A stretch of DNA of 59,542 bases from Nodosilinea sp. P-1105 (GCF_012911975.1 NZ_SMDQ01000032.1:1-59542); one strand, 5' to 3'. Shown: positions 18,014 through 27,710, numbered from the stretch's first letter. The notes: generated by a model from the sequence alone, not told the origin. Translations and numbers: made by a program.

Positions 18014-19378
18014 ATGCAAACGCCCATGCAAACAATAGAACAACCTTCTCTGGCGACGGCCCCAGTTGCTGCCAAGGCCGGTCCTCACCAAGTGGTGATT
18101 GTAGGGGGTGGCTTCGGTGGCCTCTATGCGGCCCAACAATTGGGTCAGGCCCAGAATGTCGAGGTCACCCTGATCGACAAGCGCAACTTCCACTTGTTTC
18201 AGCCCCTGCTATACCAGGTGGCCACCGGGGGGCTTTCCCCCGGCGACATTGCCTCCCCGCTGCGGGGGGTCTTGAGCCAACAGAAAAATACCAAAGTGTT
18301 GATGGGGGAGGTCACCGATGTGGACCCCGACAGCCAGAGCGTCACCCTGAACGATGGCCGCACCCTGCCCTATGACAGCCTGATTGTGGCCACGGGCATG
18401 AGTCACTTTTACTTTGGCCGCGATGACTGGGCCACCATTGCCCCAGGGCTGAAGACCGTAGAGGATGCTTTGGAAATGCGGCGGCGCATTTTTGACGCCT
18501 TTGAAGCTGCCGAAAATACTGACGACCCTGAACTGCGCCAGGCCCTGCTGACCTTTGTGATTGTCGGCGGCGGCCCCACCGGAGTCGAGCTGGCTGGCTC
18601 CTTGGCCGAACTGGCCTACCACACCCTGAAGCCCGATTTTCGCGATATCGATACCACCGCCACCCGGGTGATTTTGGTGGAAGGCATGGACCGAGTGCTG
18701 CCCCCCTTTCCCCCCGAACTCTCGGCCCGAGCCCAGCAAGACCTGGAAAAGATGGGGGTGCAGGTGCTGACCAAGACCCTGGTCACCGATATTCAGGGCA
18801 ATCAGGTTACCCTCAAAGAGGGGGATGGGGTAACGACCCTGCAGGCGGCAACGGTACTGTGGGCCGCTGGGGTGCGAGATCCAGGCATGGGAGGCATTTT
18901 GGCCGATCGCACCGGGGTAGAGCGCGATCGCTCGGGTCGGGTGATGGTTGCCCCAGATTTGAGCCTACCGAGTCATCCCAATATTTTTGTGATTGGTGAC
19001 CTAGCCCATTTTGCCCACCAAGGGGAGCGTCCCTTGCCCGGTGTTGCCCCCGTAGCGGTGCAGGAAGGCAAGTATGTGGCCAAGCTGATTCAAAAGCGCC
19101 TGGGCCAAGGTTCTGAAATCCCTGGGGACGAGGTCCCCTTTCTCTATAAAGACGGCGGCACCCTGGCGGTAATTGGGCGGCATTCGGCGGTGGTTAGCCT
19201 GCCCTGGACCAAGCTCACTGGCTTCCCGGCCTGGTTTGTGTGGCTGTTTGTGCATATTTTCTTTTTGATTGAGTTTGACAATAAGCTGATGGTCATGGTG
19301 CAGTGGGCCTCTAATTACCTCACCCGCAAGCAGGGAGCCCGGCTGATTACCGAACAAAAGTTGACCACTGGATCGTGA
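18014..19378 (+). CDS. Type II NAD(P)H dehydrogenase (NDH-2)
   Basis: A 454-residue two-dinucleotide-fold flavoprotein. The FAD site is VVIVGGGFGGL near the N-terminus, the NAD(P)H site FVIVGGGPTGVELAG, and a third FAD contact NIFVIGDLAH. The C-terminus (WFVWLFVHIFFLIEF) is the membrane-association segment seen in Ndb-type enzymes. It passes electrons from NAD(P)H to quinone without pumping protons. ATG 18014 is used; the open frame extends to a TTG at 17960 without a supported start. A 103-codon gene follows 9 bp later. Confidence 0.93.
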   Translation: MQTPMQTIEQPSLATAPVAAKAGPHQVVIVGGGFGGLYAAQQLGQAQNVEVTLIDKRNFHLFQPLLYQVATGGLSPGDIASPLRGVLSQQKNTKVLMGEVTDVDPDSQSVTLNDGRTLPYDSLIVATGMSHFYFGRDDWATIAPGLKTVEDALEMRRRIFDAFEAAENTDDPELRQALLTFVIVGGGPTGVELAGSLAELAYHTLKPDFRDIDTTATRVILVEGMDRVLPPFPPELSARAQQDLEKMGVQVLTKTLVTDIQGNQVTLKEGDGVTTLQAATVLWAAGVRDPGMGGILADRTGVERDRSGRVMVAPDLSLPSHPNIFVIGDLAHFAHQGERPLPGVAPVAVQEGKYVAKLIQKRLGQGSEIPGDEVPFLYKDGGTLAVIGRHSAVVSLPWTKLTGFPAWFVWLFVHIFFLIEFDNKLMVMVQWASNYLTRKQGARLITEQKLTTGS

Positions 19379-19387
19379 CGTTTGTCT

Positions 19388-19693
19388 ATGACTGACTTAT
19401 CCTCCACCCTGCCCGAGTATGAAAGCCACCTGCTCGCTGCCCTGGCCTACTTTCTCGGGCGTGACCCAGAGGCCCAGGCTCGGGCCTGTCTGTGCATGTA
19501 CCTGCGCCAGGCCGAACCCCGGATCATGGCCCAGGTGCGGTTTTATGCCCATCGACTCTCCGCCCAGACCGGCCGTTCCATCGACGAGTATGAACTGCTG
19601 GACCTGATTATGCGATCGCCGGATCAAGTCACCGCCGCCTTCCCTCACCTGGGCGCTGTCCACCAGCCCGAGGATCTGGATGTGTTTAGCTGA
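19388..19693 (+). CDS. Small conserved-looking protein, unknown function
   Basis: A 101-residue, mainly helical protein (YESHLLAALAYFLGRDPEAQARA, then a DEYELLDLIMRSPDQV segment). It has two cysteines (CLCMYLRQ) and no signal peptide. It starts 9 bp after the NADH dehydrogenase gene, so is probably co-transcribed with it. No function can be read. Codon use and GC match the neighbours, and I am fairly confident it is a real gene. Confidence 0.7.
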   Translation: MTDLSSTLPEYESHLLAALAYFLGRDPEAQARACLCMYLRQAEPRIMAQVRFYAHRLSAQTGRSIDEYELLDLIMRSPDQVTAAFPHLGAVHQPEDLDVFS

Positions 19694-19730
19694 TGCGATA
19701 GAAGACAGGATCGTCTGGGTAAATTTCCTG

Positions 19731-19839
19731 CCAGGGCGGACACACGGGTCCGCCCCTACGTGATTCGTACTCGCGGCGCTTCTCCCGAGGCATGATTCCC
19801 CGCCAGGGCGGACACACGGGTCCGCCCCTACGTGATTCG
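19731..19839. repeat. Two copies of a GGGCGGACACACGGGTCCGCCC palindrome unit
   Basis: The near-palindromic unit CAGGGCGGACACACGGGTCCGCCCCTACGTGATTCG appears at about 19732-19767 and 19803-19838. Related single copies are near 59363-59395 and, as the cagac/gtctg variant, at 22590-22680. An AATCCAAAATCCAAAATCC tract follows at 19868-19900. It fills the gap to the carboxypeptidase gene. Confidence 0.8.
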
Positions 19840-19958
19840 CCCCACCCCCGACCGTCTAACCCACGCTACAAATCCAAAATCCAAAATCCAAAATCCAAAA
19901 TCTCCTCCCCCCATCACTTTTCGCTAAACTTACTTCCGAGCCCACCCATCGGCCACCC

Positions 19959-21323
19959 GTGGAGGATATGCTTGTGCGCTTAGCCCGATTACCCCTACTG
20001 GTCATGCCCCTAGGGCTGTTCTCCATGCTGCTGGGAGTCGATAGCCCTAAGCCAATACGGCCCTCCGGCCTGGCCACAGCCCCTCTTCAGGCCAACTGGC
20101 AATCCCCATGGATGGCTGGACTGGCGAACGATCCAGCGATCGAGGCAGTTTTGGCCCAGTATTTAGCCGGGTTGCAGCGGCAGGGGTGGTCTATCCCTGA
20201 TCAAGGGGTTTGGATTCAGGTGGGTAACAGCGCCATTGCCCAGCACCAGGGCAATGTGCCCATGTCCGCCGCTTCCCTGACCAAGCTGGCCACCACCCTG
20301 GCCGCCCTTCACACCTGGCCCATGGACCACCGTTTCGACACCCTGGTCGGCATTGACGGCACCCTAGAGAATGGCGTGCTGGATGGTGACCTGGTGGTGC
20401 AGGGCAGCGGCGACCCCCTGTTTGTGTGGGAGGAGGGAATTGTGCTGGCTAATCGTTTGCAATCGCTTGGTATCCAGCGGGTGACGGGGGATTTGCGGGT
20501 GACAGGCCCCTTTACTATGAATTTTCAGGCAGACCCCAACGACTCGGTCACTGCCCTGAAGCAGGCGATGTCCACGGCCACCTGGCCAACTTCAGCCCGG
20601 CAGGCCCACGGGAACCTGCCCCCAGGTACCCCCCAGCCGACGATCCAAATTGATGGGACGGTGCGCCGGGTACCGGTGGGGGCAACCCCCGACCCGGAGT
20701 GGGTGGTGCGCCACCAGTCGCTGCCCCTGGTGGGGATTTTGAAAGCTATGAATATCTACAGCAATAATGTCATGTCGGACATGGTGGCCGACCTGGTAGG
20801 CGGCCCCAGGGTGGTGATTGACACGGCGGCCACAGCGGCAGACCTGCCCCCAGGGGAGATCAATGTGATTAATGGGTCGGGGTTAGGCACCGCTAACCAA
20901 ATGTCGGCCCGGGTGGCGGTGGCGTTGACGGTGGCGTTGCAACAGACCCTAGCGCCCCATGGCTTTTCGGTGGCAGACGTGCTGCCAGTGGCAGGGGAAG
21001 ATGTGGGTACCCTAATCGATCGCCGGATTCCGCCAACCGCAGCTGTTAAAACAGGCACCCTGGCCGAGGTCAGTGCCCTGTCGGGAATGGTACCCACCGC
21101 CGAAAAGGGTCCAGTGTGGTTTGCCATCATCAACCGTGGCTGGGATTTAAGTGGCCTGCGAGTACAGCAAGACCATCTGCTGCAGGCGATCCAGGCCCAT
21201 TGGGGGGTGGCCGATGCCCCCCCAGAGATGCGCACTAAGGTGCGGATGCAGCAGGGGGATTTTCGCTACGGTGACCCCGATCGCAACATTGTGCTTGCCC
21301 CAGACCTGGAGCAAGGTGGATGA
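19959..21323 (+). CDS. D-alanyl-D-alanine carboxypeptidase (S13/DacB family)
   Basis: A 454-residue penicillin-binding protein. All three active-site motifs are seen: SLTK (Ser106-Lys109), YSNN (SxN) and KTG in KTGTLAEVSALSG. An N-terminal hydrophobic stretch (LLVMPLGLFSMLLG) exports it. It trims or cleaves peptidoglycan peptides in the periplasm. The start is uncertain: GTG 19959 gives the longest frame, ATG 19968 is next, and GTG 19974 is best spaced from GGAGG at 19961-19965. Confidence 0.9.
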   Translation: MEDMLVRLARLPLLVMPLGLFSMLLGVDSPKPIRPSGLATAPLQANWQSPWMAGLANDPAIEAVLAQYLAGLQRQGWSIPDQGVWIQVGNSAIAQHQGNVPMSAASLTKLATTLAALHTWPMDHRFDTLVGIDGTLENGVLDGDLVVQGSGDPLFVWEEGIVLANRLQSLGIQRVTGDLRVTGPFTMNFQADPNDSVTALKQAMSTATWPTSARQAHGNLPPGTPQPTIQIDGTVRRVPVGATPDPEWVVRHQSLPLVGILKAMNIYSNNVMSDMVADLVGGPRVVIDTAATAADLPPGEINVINGSGLGTANQMSARVAVALTVALQQTLAPHGFSVADVLPVAGEDVGTLIDRRIPPTAAVKTGTLAEVSALSGMVPTAEKGPVWFAIINRGWDLSGLRVQQDHLLQAIQAHWGVADAPPEMRTKVRMQQGDFRYGDPDRNIVLAPDLEQGG

Positions 21324-21344
21324 GCCATTAGCGGCCTACCTAGT

Positions 21345-21488
21345 GTTCAGTCAAAAAAATAATGACGAGAGATGTTACTTGGGGTTCACGGTTCACAGTA
21401 AGCGGTTTGAGGCAAGCCGTGTACCGTTTACCTTAAGCCGTGCACCGCAGCCGGTTGACCCGTCACTTTTAACTTGACAGACCACTAG
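21345..21488 (+). repeat. Dispersed ~115-140-bp repeat, copy A
   Basis: Runs from AATGACGAGAGATG through GGTTCACGGTTCAC and GCACCGCAGCC to CTTGACAGACCACTA. A clear second copy lies at 39322-39433 (AATGACGGGAGATATGG ... CTTGACAGACCATTA). Non-coding in both places. Confidence 0.7.
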
Positions 21489-21500
21489 AACGCCGGTTTA

Positions 21501-21565
21501 GATCCCAGGGTTCTGTCCCTGGATGCCCAAAAAACGTGGCCAATCAGCCCAAGAACCCTGGGATC
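21501..21565. terminator. Inverted repeat between convergent genes
   Basis: GATCCCAGGGTTCT (21501-21514) is perfectly complementary to AGAACCCTGGGATC (21552-21565), a 14-bp stem with a 37-base loop. It lies between the carboxypeptidase gene and the convergent binding-protein gene, where a bidirectional terminator would be expected. There is no T-run, so termination is inferred. Confidence 0.45.
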
Positions 21566-21627
21566 TTGACATACTGTACCGATGCTCTAGCTGCCACCCG
21601 CGATGCAACGCTATTCAAGATGCAATG

Positions 21628-22473
21628 CTATTCAAACAGATCTCCCAGTTGACGGCAGGTTTGCTCAATGCTGGCGATGCTGCCGGGGTTAACCAGGCCA
21701 AAGTAGTCAAAGCTGTGCACCTGTTCTTGCTGGGTGGCTTTGAGTTGGCTCCAGAACGGTTCTCCCTGAAGCTGCTCCAGCAAGTTTTCCCCGGCATCGA
21801 CCACCAGCAAAGCTTCAGGGTCGGCGCTGAGCACTTTTTCTTCAGGCAGGGTGATGTAGCCTTCGAAGGGACTGTCGCCCTGGAGATCGGCGGCGACGTT
21901 CTCAATATTGAACTGGGTGAGAAAGTCCCCGGCCCAGCTATTGCGGTTGGGGGTCAGCAGGGGTTGGCGGCTGACCAGAACTAGGGTTGTCGGGCTATGA
22001 TCTGGGGCTTGGGCCAGGCAGGTGTCGTAGCGTTCCAATAACGGTTGGGGGTCAGTGTCCACCGTGGCTGCTAGATCTGTCGTTAGGGTGCGCAGGTCAG
22101 CCCAACTGCTGACTTCAGTGGTGAGGGTGGCGGTACCCAGCTCTTCGAGCCGTTGCAGGGTGCGATCGTGAAAACCAGCAGCGCCAATTACCAGGGTAGG
22201 TTCCAGGGCAACAATCTGCTCCAGATCGGGTTCAGTGCGCCCTTCGCTGACAGTAGGCAGATCTGCGAACCGGGCATCCTGCCGCAGTAGCTCATTACCC
22301 GGAATGCCTACCAGGGCGTCGCCATCCAGGGTATACACCAGGTCGGCACTGAGGGAGGTGAGGGCGACAATGCGGGGCTCCTCGGTCGGATTGGGGGCCG
22401 CGAGGGGAGACTCCTGGCCGCTGCAGGCAGTGAGGGGGAGGAGTAGGAAGGGGAGGAAGAGGGAGAGTTTCAT
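21628..22473 (-). CDS. Iron-complex/haem/B12-type ABC substrate-binding lipoprotein
   Basis: A 281-residue lipoprotein with lipobox LPLTAC (Cys17). The mature part is a BtuF/FhuD-like periplasmic-binding protein: RIVALTSLSADLVYTLDGDALVGI at the start, DLEQIVALEPTLVIG, and a C-terminal FDYFGLVNPGS. It captures an iron chelate, haem or cobalamin in the periplasm for the permease/ATPase encoded upstream. It is the last gene of the minus-strand iron cluster, 220 bp after the receptor gene. Confidence 0.88.
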   Translation of the reverse strand: MKLSLFLPFLLLPLTACSGQESPLAAPNPTEEPRIVALTSLSADLVYTLDGDALVGIPGNELLRQDARFADLPTVSEGRTEPDLEQIVALEPTLVIGAAGFHDRTLQRLEELGTATLTTEVSSWADLRTLTTDLAATVDTDPQPLLERYDTCLAQAPDHSPTTLVLVSRQPLLTPNRNSWAGDFLTQFNIENVAADLQGDSPFEGYITLPEEKVLSADPEALLVVDAGENLLEQLQGEPFWSQLKATQQEQVHSFDYFGLVNPGSIASIEQTCRQLGDLFE

Positions 22474-22480
22474 GGGTAGG

Positions 22481-22560
22481 GGGTGGATGGGTGGATGGGG
22501 GGATGGGTGGATGGGTGGATGGGTGGATGGGTGGATGGGTGGATGGGGGGATGGGAAGGT
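22481..22560. repeat. GGGTGGAT minisatellite
   Basis: About nine tandem GGATGGGT units with GGGG variants just upstream of the binding-protein gene. It is followed by two copies of TGTCTGCCCTGGCAGGGAATTGGGAGATGGGA (22608-22675). The same octamer recurs, as complement, at 28510-28540. Confidence 0.85.
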
Positions 22561-22693
22561 GAAGAGATGAGGTAGGTGGGGAGGTAGGGGCAGACCTATG
22601 TGTCTGCCCTGGCAGGGAATTGGGAGATGGGATGTGTCTGCCCTGGCAGGGAATTGGGAGATGGGATGTGTCTGCCCTCTCGCGAAGAACCAG

Positions 22694-25210
22694 TTAAAAG
22701 TCGTAACTCACCCCTAGGCGCACATTAATACCCGGTTGAGAGAACCGGTCAATATCTGGGGCCGTAGCCGGTACAGCACGCACATCGTTATAGATGAAAT
22801 AACGGCTGTTAAGTAGGTTATAGATGCCCAGGTTAATCCCCAGATTTGGCCGCACGTTATAAGCCCCGATTAAATCCACCACCGCATAGGCTGGAGGGAC
22901 AAAGGTGGTGGTGCCCTCAGGAACACGAGCTGTGCCCACAACAGTACCAATCAGTTCAGCTCGCCAGAGGTTCTCAGGCGCTCGGTAGCGTAATCCCATC
23001 ACCCCCTGAAACGGATCAACACTGCGTAAGGGCTCATTGGCAGAGAGGTCATCTCCCTGGGCAAACCCTAGGGCAGCCGTTAAGCTAAAGCCGTCAGGAT
23101 CAGGGCTAAAGCGATATTCCCCGGCTAGCTCAAACCCATAGATACGAGCATTGGTGATATTTTGCGACTGGAACAGATTGACGACTGGCGTGCCCACAAA
23201 GGGAGGCGTTAGCAACTCTGTACCAGCGGGCTGCAGGGTTTCAATGAAGTTGTTGTAAGTGTTGTAGAAGCCAGTAACCCGCAGATCGAACTGGTCAAAC
23301 CGACCTCGCCAGCCAATCTCGTAGCTATTACTGGTTTCTGGTTCTAGATCAGGGTTGGAAATGGTTCGATATTTAAAGAAGGGACTGGTGGTATTGGTGA
23401 AGCCACTGCTAATTTCGCTGTACAGGGGAGCGCGGAACCCTCGGGCATACTGACCATAGACCGACATCTCTGGCGTAATGTTGTAAAGCACTGCCAGTCG
23501 AGGGGATAGGGAAGAGGAACTGAAATCTGCCCCTTCGGCTCCTGCTCGACCAAAAATTTCGTCCTCGCGCAGGGATAGGTCGTAGTAATCGAAGCGTAGT
23601 CCGGCAATGATTTCAAGATTTCCGAAGCGGATTTCGTCTTGCAGATAAGCTCCGATACGCAGGGTATCACCATCAGGGAAATCTTTGACTGGAAAAGTGT
23701 TAGGACCAATCACGTTAGTAGACGTGCCGGTCGTGAGATTCGTTTGTAAACCATCCCGCAGCCGGGAATTAAACGTATTAGACAGATCGAGCCCATAGGT
23801 GAGCTGGTGGGAGAGCGAACCGGTCATAAAGTCGCTGCGCAGTTGCACTTCACCGCCTAGGATCTCGCTGTCAAAACTATTGTTGTCTCGTCGCAGGAAG
23901 GGAGTACCCGCTTGAAGAATATTGCGGGTGATCGCTTCACTAACGCGGCTGTCCTGGTAATAGACTTGAGCCCGGGCAAATTGTAGCCAGGAGTCATTTT
24001 GGGGGTCGTCATACTCATAGCTGAGCCCAACTCGCCAGCGATTGGTGCTGATGTCCTCAACTTCATCGACTACACCGCCCACAAAGGACGTGCTTGAGTC
24101 GGGGATGGCGGTATTGCGGTTGATGCGAGAGTTACGATCGAGGCTTTCCCCCAACAGGCTAATGGAACTGACATCGTTAAGCCAGTAAACCAGATTGCCA
24201 AAGAACGTAGTACCATCGCGGGTTTGCGGATTAATAAATTCTGAGGCCGCCCGTACCTGGGTTTCGCGGGCATCCTGGCGACTGACAACAAAGACACCCT
24301 CTAGATCTTCAAAGCGACCCGCTAGGCGGACAGCCGTGTTAAACCCGCCGTCTTCACTGGTGTAGTTAGGGCGTAGCTGGGCGGCAAAGGTCTGGCCAGG
24401 GGCTAACAAATCGTCAGGTCGTAGGGAGCGAAAGCTGACTACGCCGCCTAGGGCATCGCTGCCATAGAGGGTAGAGGCAGGGCCACGCAGCACTTCTACG
24501 GCTTGCAGGGTGTTGAAGTCGACATAGTCACCCCGTCCTAGGTTGAACTGACCAAACTGAAATCGTTCCGGCAGGCGAATGCCGTCAAGTTGGAACAGAA
24601 TGCGGTTACCTTCTATACCGCGAATGTTGACATCCTGGAGGCCAAAACGCAGATTGTTGCGAGTAGAGACACCGGGCTCGTAGCGCAGCAGGTCTCGCAA
24701 GTCTTGCACTTGATTAAATTCAAGATCCTCTAGCTCAAAGACGGTGACCGTAGCGGGCAGGTCATCCACTTCGCGGGGGGTGCGGGTACCGGTAACGGTG
24801 ATCCGCAGGGTGCCGCTGGGGGCAAATTCCACCTCAGGCAGATCGTCCGTGGTTTGGGCCAGGGTGGCGGGTGCCAGATATCGGGTTTCAGGGACGGGCC
24901 GCAGGGAGGCACTTGTGGTCTCCGGGGTGTCGAGGTCAGCAAGCAGGGGAGGGGCCGTGGGCTGAACATCGATGTGGTCAGGCATCTCCTCTATGGCGGC
25001 AGCCTGTTCACCGGTAGCCAGCGGGGATTCGGGGTCAATTTGATGATAATGATCGTCATCAGATAGCTGAGACACTTCACCTGAATCTCGCCTTTCATCA
25101 GGATAAAAAGGCTCTATGGCATTTGCGATCGCTACTCCCCCAGACAATACTGGCAATAGTGGAGCAGCACAGACAAGAAAAATTCTCAATAAAAATTGCC
25201 TAAACATCAT
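22694..25210 (-). CDS. TonB-dependent outer-membrane receptor, haem-receptor type
   Basis: An 838-residue outer-membrane receptor. The signal peptide has the core FLVCAAPLLPVLSGG; a ~100-residue acidic/Pro-rich linker precedes the TonB-box/plug region (LRITVTGTRTPREVDDLP). The plug has VNIRGIEGNRILFQLDGIRL and RGPASTLYGSDALGGVV, followed by a 22-strand-type barrel ending in aromatic YDF. ARGFRAPLYSEI and SNPDLEPETS match the FRAP and NPNL boxes of haem/haemoglobin receptors (family knowledge), so haem is the leading substrate guess. Start at ATG 25210 (a second ATG follows), with GGAG just upstream; the open frame extends to TTG 25222. Confidence 0.92.
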   Translation of the reverse strand: MMFRQFLLRIFLVCAAPLLPVLSGGVAIANAIEPFYPDERRDSGEVSQLSDDDHYHQIDPESPLATGEQAAAIEEMPDHIDVQPTAPPLLADLDTPETTSASLRPVPETRYLAPATLAQTTDDLPEVEFAPSGTLRITVTGTRTPREVDDLPATVTVFELEDLEFNQVQDLRDLLRYEPGVSTRNNLRFGLQDVNIRGIEGNRILFQLDGIRLPERFQFGQFNLGRGDYVDFNTLQAVEVLRGPASTLYGSDALGGVVSFRSLRPDDLLAPGQTFAAQLRPNYTSEDGGFNTAVRLAGRFEDLEGVFVVSRQDARETQVRAASEFINPQTRDGTTFFGNLVYWLNDVSSISLLGESLDRNSRINRNTAIPDSSTSFVGGVVDEVEDISTNRWRVGLSYEYDDPQNDSWLQFARAQVYYQDSRVSEAITRNILQAGTPFLRRDNNSFDSEILGGEVQLRSDFMTGSLSHQLTYGLDLSNTFNSRLRDGLQTNLTTGTSTNVIGPNTFPVKDFPDGDTLRIGAYLQDEIRFGNLEIIAGLRFDYYDLSLREDEIFGRAGAEGADFSSSSLSPRLAVLYNITPEMSVYGQYARGFRAPLYSEISSGFTNTTSPFFKYRTISNPDLEPETSNSYEIGWRGRFDQFDLRVTGFYNTYNNFIETLQPAGTELLTPPFVGTPVVNLFQSQNITNARIYGFELAGEYRFSPDPDGFSLTAALGFAQGDDLSANEPLRSVDPFQGVMGLRYRAPENLWRAELIGTVVGTARVPEGTTTFVPPAYAVVDLIGAYNVRPNLGINLGIYNLLNSRYFIYNDVRAVPATAPDIDRFSQPGINVRLGVSYDF

Positions 25211-25264
25211 CACACTCCTCAATCAGGAATCAAAAGGTTATGGGTGAAACAGGAAACTTAAGGG

Positions 25265-26062
25265 TTAGGGGACGGCCAGGGGGATATCACTGGCGGCCAC
25301 GGGAAACACCTGCTGGCCAAAGGGAGTCGCAAAAATCTCCACTTCTACCTGAAAGACCTGGCGCAGGTTATCAGGGGTGAGCACCTGGTGGGGTGGGCCG
25401 ATAGCCCACAGGCAGCCCTGGTGTAGCATCGCCATGCGATCGCAGTACCGGGCCGCCAGATTAATATCGTGCAGCACGGTAATAATCGAGAGCGATCGCT
25501 CCCGGTTTAGCCGCTTCAGCAGTTCCAGCAGTTGCAACTGGTAGTGAATGTCCAGAAACGTCGTCGGTTCATCCAGTAGCAACACCTGGGGGTCCTGGGC
25601 CAGGGCCAGGGCCAAAAAGGCCCGCTGACGCTCACCCCCGGAAAGCTCAGTGACTGGGCGATCGCGGTAATGGTCAATTTCGGTCCAGGCCAGAGCTTGG
25701 GCCACCTGGTGCTGTCCCGCTGCATCCAAATCCCACTGCCACCAGGGTTGGTGGGGCGATCGCCCCAGGCTCACCAACTGATGCACCGTCAACCCCTCGG
25801 GCAGGGTTTGCTGCTGGGGCAGCAGGGCCAGTCGTTGGGCGACGGCGGTGGGGGATAGCTGGTGAATATCTTGACCCGAGAGAATGACCTGCCCCCCCTG
25901 GGGCTTCAGCACTCGGCTGAGTAGTCGCAGCAGGGTCGACTTACCCGAACCATTGGCCCCCACCAAGCACAGCCATTCCCCTGGTTCCACCGCCAGGTTG
26001 ACACCCTGCACAATCAGCTGCTGGCCATAGCCACCGGATAAATTGCGAGATTCTAAGGGCAT
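25265..26062 (-). CDS. Iron/haem-type ABC transporter ATP-binding protein
   Basis: A 265-residue ABC ATPase of the FecE/FhuC/HmuV group. Walker A GANGSGKST is at 35-43, the signature LSGGERQR, and Walker B LLLDEPTTFLD; the H-loop follows in TVLHDINLA. It powers the permease encoded immediately upstream. ATG 26062 has GGAGG eight bases before it and begins one base after the permease TGA; the longer frame from GTG 26086 is rejected for that reason. Confidence 0.93.
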   Translation of the reverse strand: MPLESRNLSGGYGQQLIVQGVNLAVEPGEWLCLVGANGSGKSTLLRLLSRVLKPQGGQVILSGQDIHQLSPTAVAQRLALLPQQQTLPEGLTVHQLVSLGRSPHQPWWQWDLDAAGQHQVAQALAWTEIDHYRDRPVTELSGGERQRAFLALALAQDPQVLLLDEPTTFLDIHYQLQLLELLKRLNRERSLSIITVLHDINLAARYCDRMAMLHQGCLWAIGPPHQVLTPDNLRQVFQVEVEIFATPFGQQVFPVAASDIPLAVP

Positions 26063-26063
26063 C

Positions 26064-27110
26064 TCAGTGTCCTCCTGCAACTCCACGACGGCGAGACAAT
26101 AGCCAGATGAAGACAGGTGCCCCTAAAAAGGCGGTCACCACCCCCACCGGCAGTTCCACCGGGCCAGAGCGGGCCGCCAGGTCAGCGGCGGATAGGACCA
26201 GGGCACCCCCCAGGGCCGAAAACGGCAGCACCAGGCGGTAATCAGTACCCACCAGCAACCGCACCCCATGGGGTACCATTAGCCCCACAAACCCCACCAG
26301 TCCAGCAATACTGACGGACCCGGCGGCCAGAAACGTGGCGACCGCACCGATTAGCAGGCGCGATCGCGCCAGGGAGGTCCCCAGCCCCACGGCCAGGTCA
26401 TCCCCCAAGTTCAATAGATTTACCTGGCGGGCCAGCAGGCAGCCTGCCGCGATCGCCACCACCAACCCCGGTCCCACCAGTCGCACCTCGGTCCAGCCGC
26501 GACCATTGAAGCTACCGATCAGCCAGTTTAGAGCCGCTTGAATCCGGCCATCTCGCGACATCAGCAGGAGTAGGGACTGAATCGCCCCAAACAATGAGCT
26601 AAAGGCCACCCCACTGAGGATCAGCCGCTCAATGGACAGCCCGCCGCGCCCATAGGCCAGCAAATAGACGAGAGCTGTGGTGGCGATCGCCCCCAGCCAG
26701 GCCCCCAGCGGCACCCACACCTGCCAGATCCCCAGGGTGATCACCACGACCACCACCAGGCCAGCCCCTGAAGATATACCCAGCAAAAAGGGGCTGGCCA
26801 AGCCGTTACGCAGCATGCCCTGCAGCAGTGCCCCCGAAACCCCCAGGGATGCCCCTACCAACAACGTTGCCAGCAACCGGGGCAATCGCAAGTCCCACAG
26901 CACCACCTGGTGAGTCGGATTACCCTGGCGCAGTAGTGCCGCCCAAAGCTCTGGTCCTGTCATTGCCACCGATCCCTGGGTCAGCGACAACCCTACCACC
27001 AGCACCAAGCCCAACACCAAGACTCCCAGGGCCAGCGGCAACCGGTACGGTCGCTGGGTTGGCCGTACCCGTTGTACTGGCGGTCGTGTCAGCGTCTTCA
27101 TTGAGAGCAT
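26064..27110 (-). CDS. FecCD-family iron-chelate/haem permease
   Basis: About 348 residues with roughly ten membrane helices. Hallmarks are LRLPRLLATLLVGASLGVSG, then GMLRNGLASPFLLGISSGAG, and GLVGFVGLMVPHGVRLLVG (the ATPase-coupling loop). It forms the homodimeric importer channel. The start is unclear: I give ATG 27110 (MLSMKTL); ATG 27101 is equally plausible, and the frame is open to 27176. It is tightly coupled to the ATPase gene downstream. Confidence 0.92.
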   Translation of the reverse strand: MLSMKTLTRPPVQRVRPTQRPYRLPLALGVLVLGLVLVVGLSLTQGSVAMTGPELWAALLRQGNPTHQVVLWDLRLPRLLATLLVGASLGVSGALLQGMLRNGLASPFLLGISSGAGLVVVVVITLGIWQVWVPLGAWLGAIATTALVYLLAYGRGGLSIERLILSGVAFSSLFGAIQSLLLLMSRDGRIQAALNWLIGSFNGRGWTEVRLVGPGLVVAIAAGCLLARQVNLLNLGDDLAVGLGTSLARSRLLIGAVATFLAAGSVSIAGLVGFVGLMVPHGVRLLVGTDYRLVLPFSALGGALVLSAADLAARSGPVELPVGVVTAFLGAPVFIWLLSRRRGVAGGH

Positions 27111-27203
27111 TCCATCTAAAAAAACATCCTGATCATTGACGCCGAACTCAGCCCCATGGACGGGTCTCACCAGCACCCTGGATAACGCTTTAGCTGGAGC
27201 ACG

Positions 27204-27638
27204 CTAACTAAAGTCTCGCAGCATTTTTTTGATTTCCAGGTTGTGCAACTCCTCCTGGCCAATCTTGGTGCGGGTGTATTCCTCCAAGTAAATGGAGGCA
27301 TCCTCCACCAGGCCTAGCAGTTGCTTATACATCTCCAGCGCCTTTTGCTCATGGTTGAGGCTTTCTTTCAACAAATCTGTCACCGCGTGGCGATGGGTCT
27401 CTTCAATGGGGGCAATGCGTTGGCTGGGGTGGCCTTCCAGCCCCGTAATGATTTCCCCCGCTTCTTGGGCATGCAGCAGAGATTCACTCGCCTGGGCCTT
27501 GAAAAAGTCCACAATGGGAATGCGATTGGGTCCGGTCACCATTAACGAGTAGTGGGTATAGCGCACCACCCCCGCCAGTTCAAATTCCATAATCTGGTTC
27601 AACAGTTCGGTGGTGGCTTGGATGTTTAGATCTTTCAT
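27204..27638 (-). CDS. Ferritin-like / bacterioferritin-family protein
   Basis: A 144-residue four-helix bundle protein. The di-iron ligand pattern is present: Glu in MEFELAG, ExxH in ESLLHAQEAGE, Glu in NHEQKALEMY and ExxH in EELHNLEI. It should oxidise and store iron, which fits its place inside the iron-uptake cluster, 93 bp before the permease. Start at ATG 27638; the frame runs further up to 27674, but that part reads through the GGTTCACG repeat. Confidence 0.85.
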   Translation of the reverse strand: MKDLNIQATTELLNQIMEFELAGVVRYTHYSLMVTGPNRIPIVDFFKAQASESLLHAQEAGEIITGLEGHPSQRIAPIEETHRHAVTDLLKESLNHEQKALEMYKQLLGLVEDASIYLEEYTRTKIGQEELHNLEIKKMLRDFS

Positions 27639-27710
27639 AGGTATCGGGTTTGGGGTAAACGGTTCACGGTTCACGGTATCAGGTTTGGGGTGTCGGCCAT
27701 GGGACTAGTA

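Noticed and set aside
25179-25203. Fur-box-like AT-rich AATTTTTATTGAGAATTTTT at the receptor start
   Set aside because: It lies inside the first codons (signal peptide) of the receptor, where such bases arise from Phe/Leu/Ile codons; not enough to call an operator.
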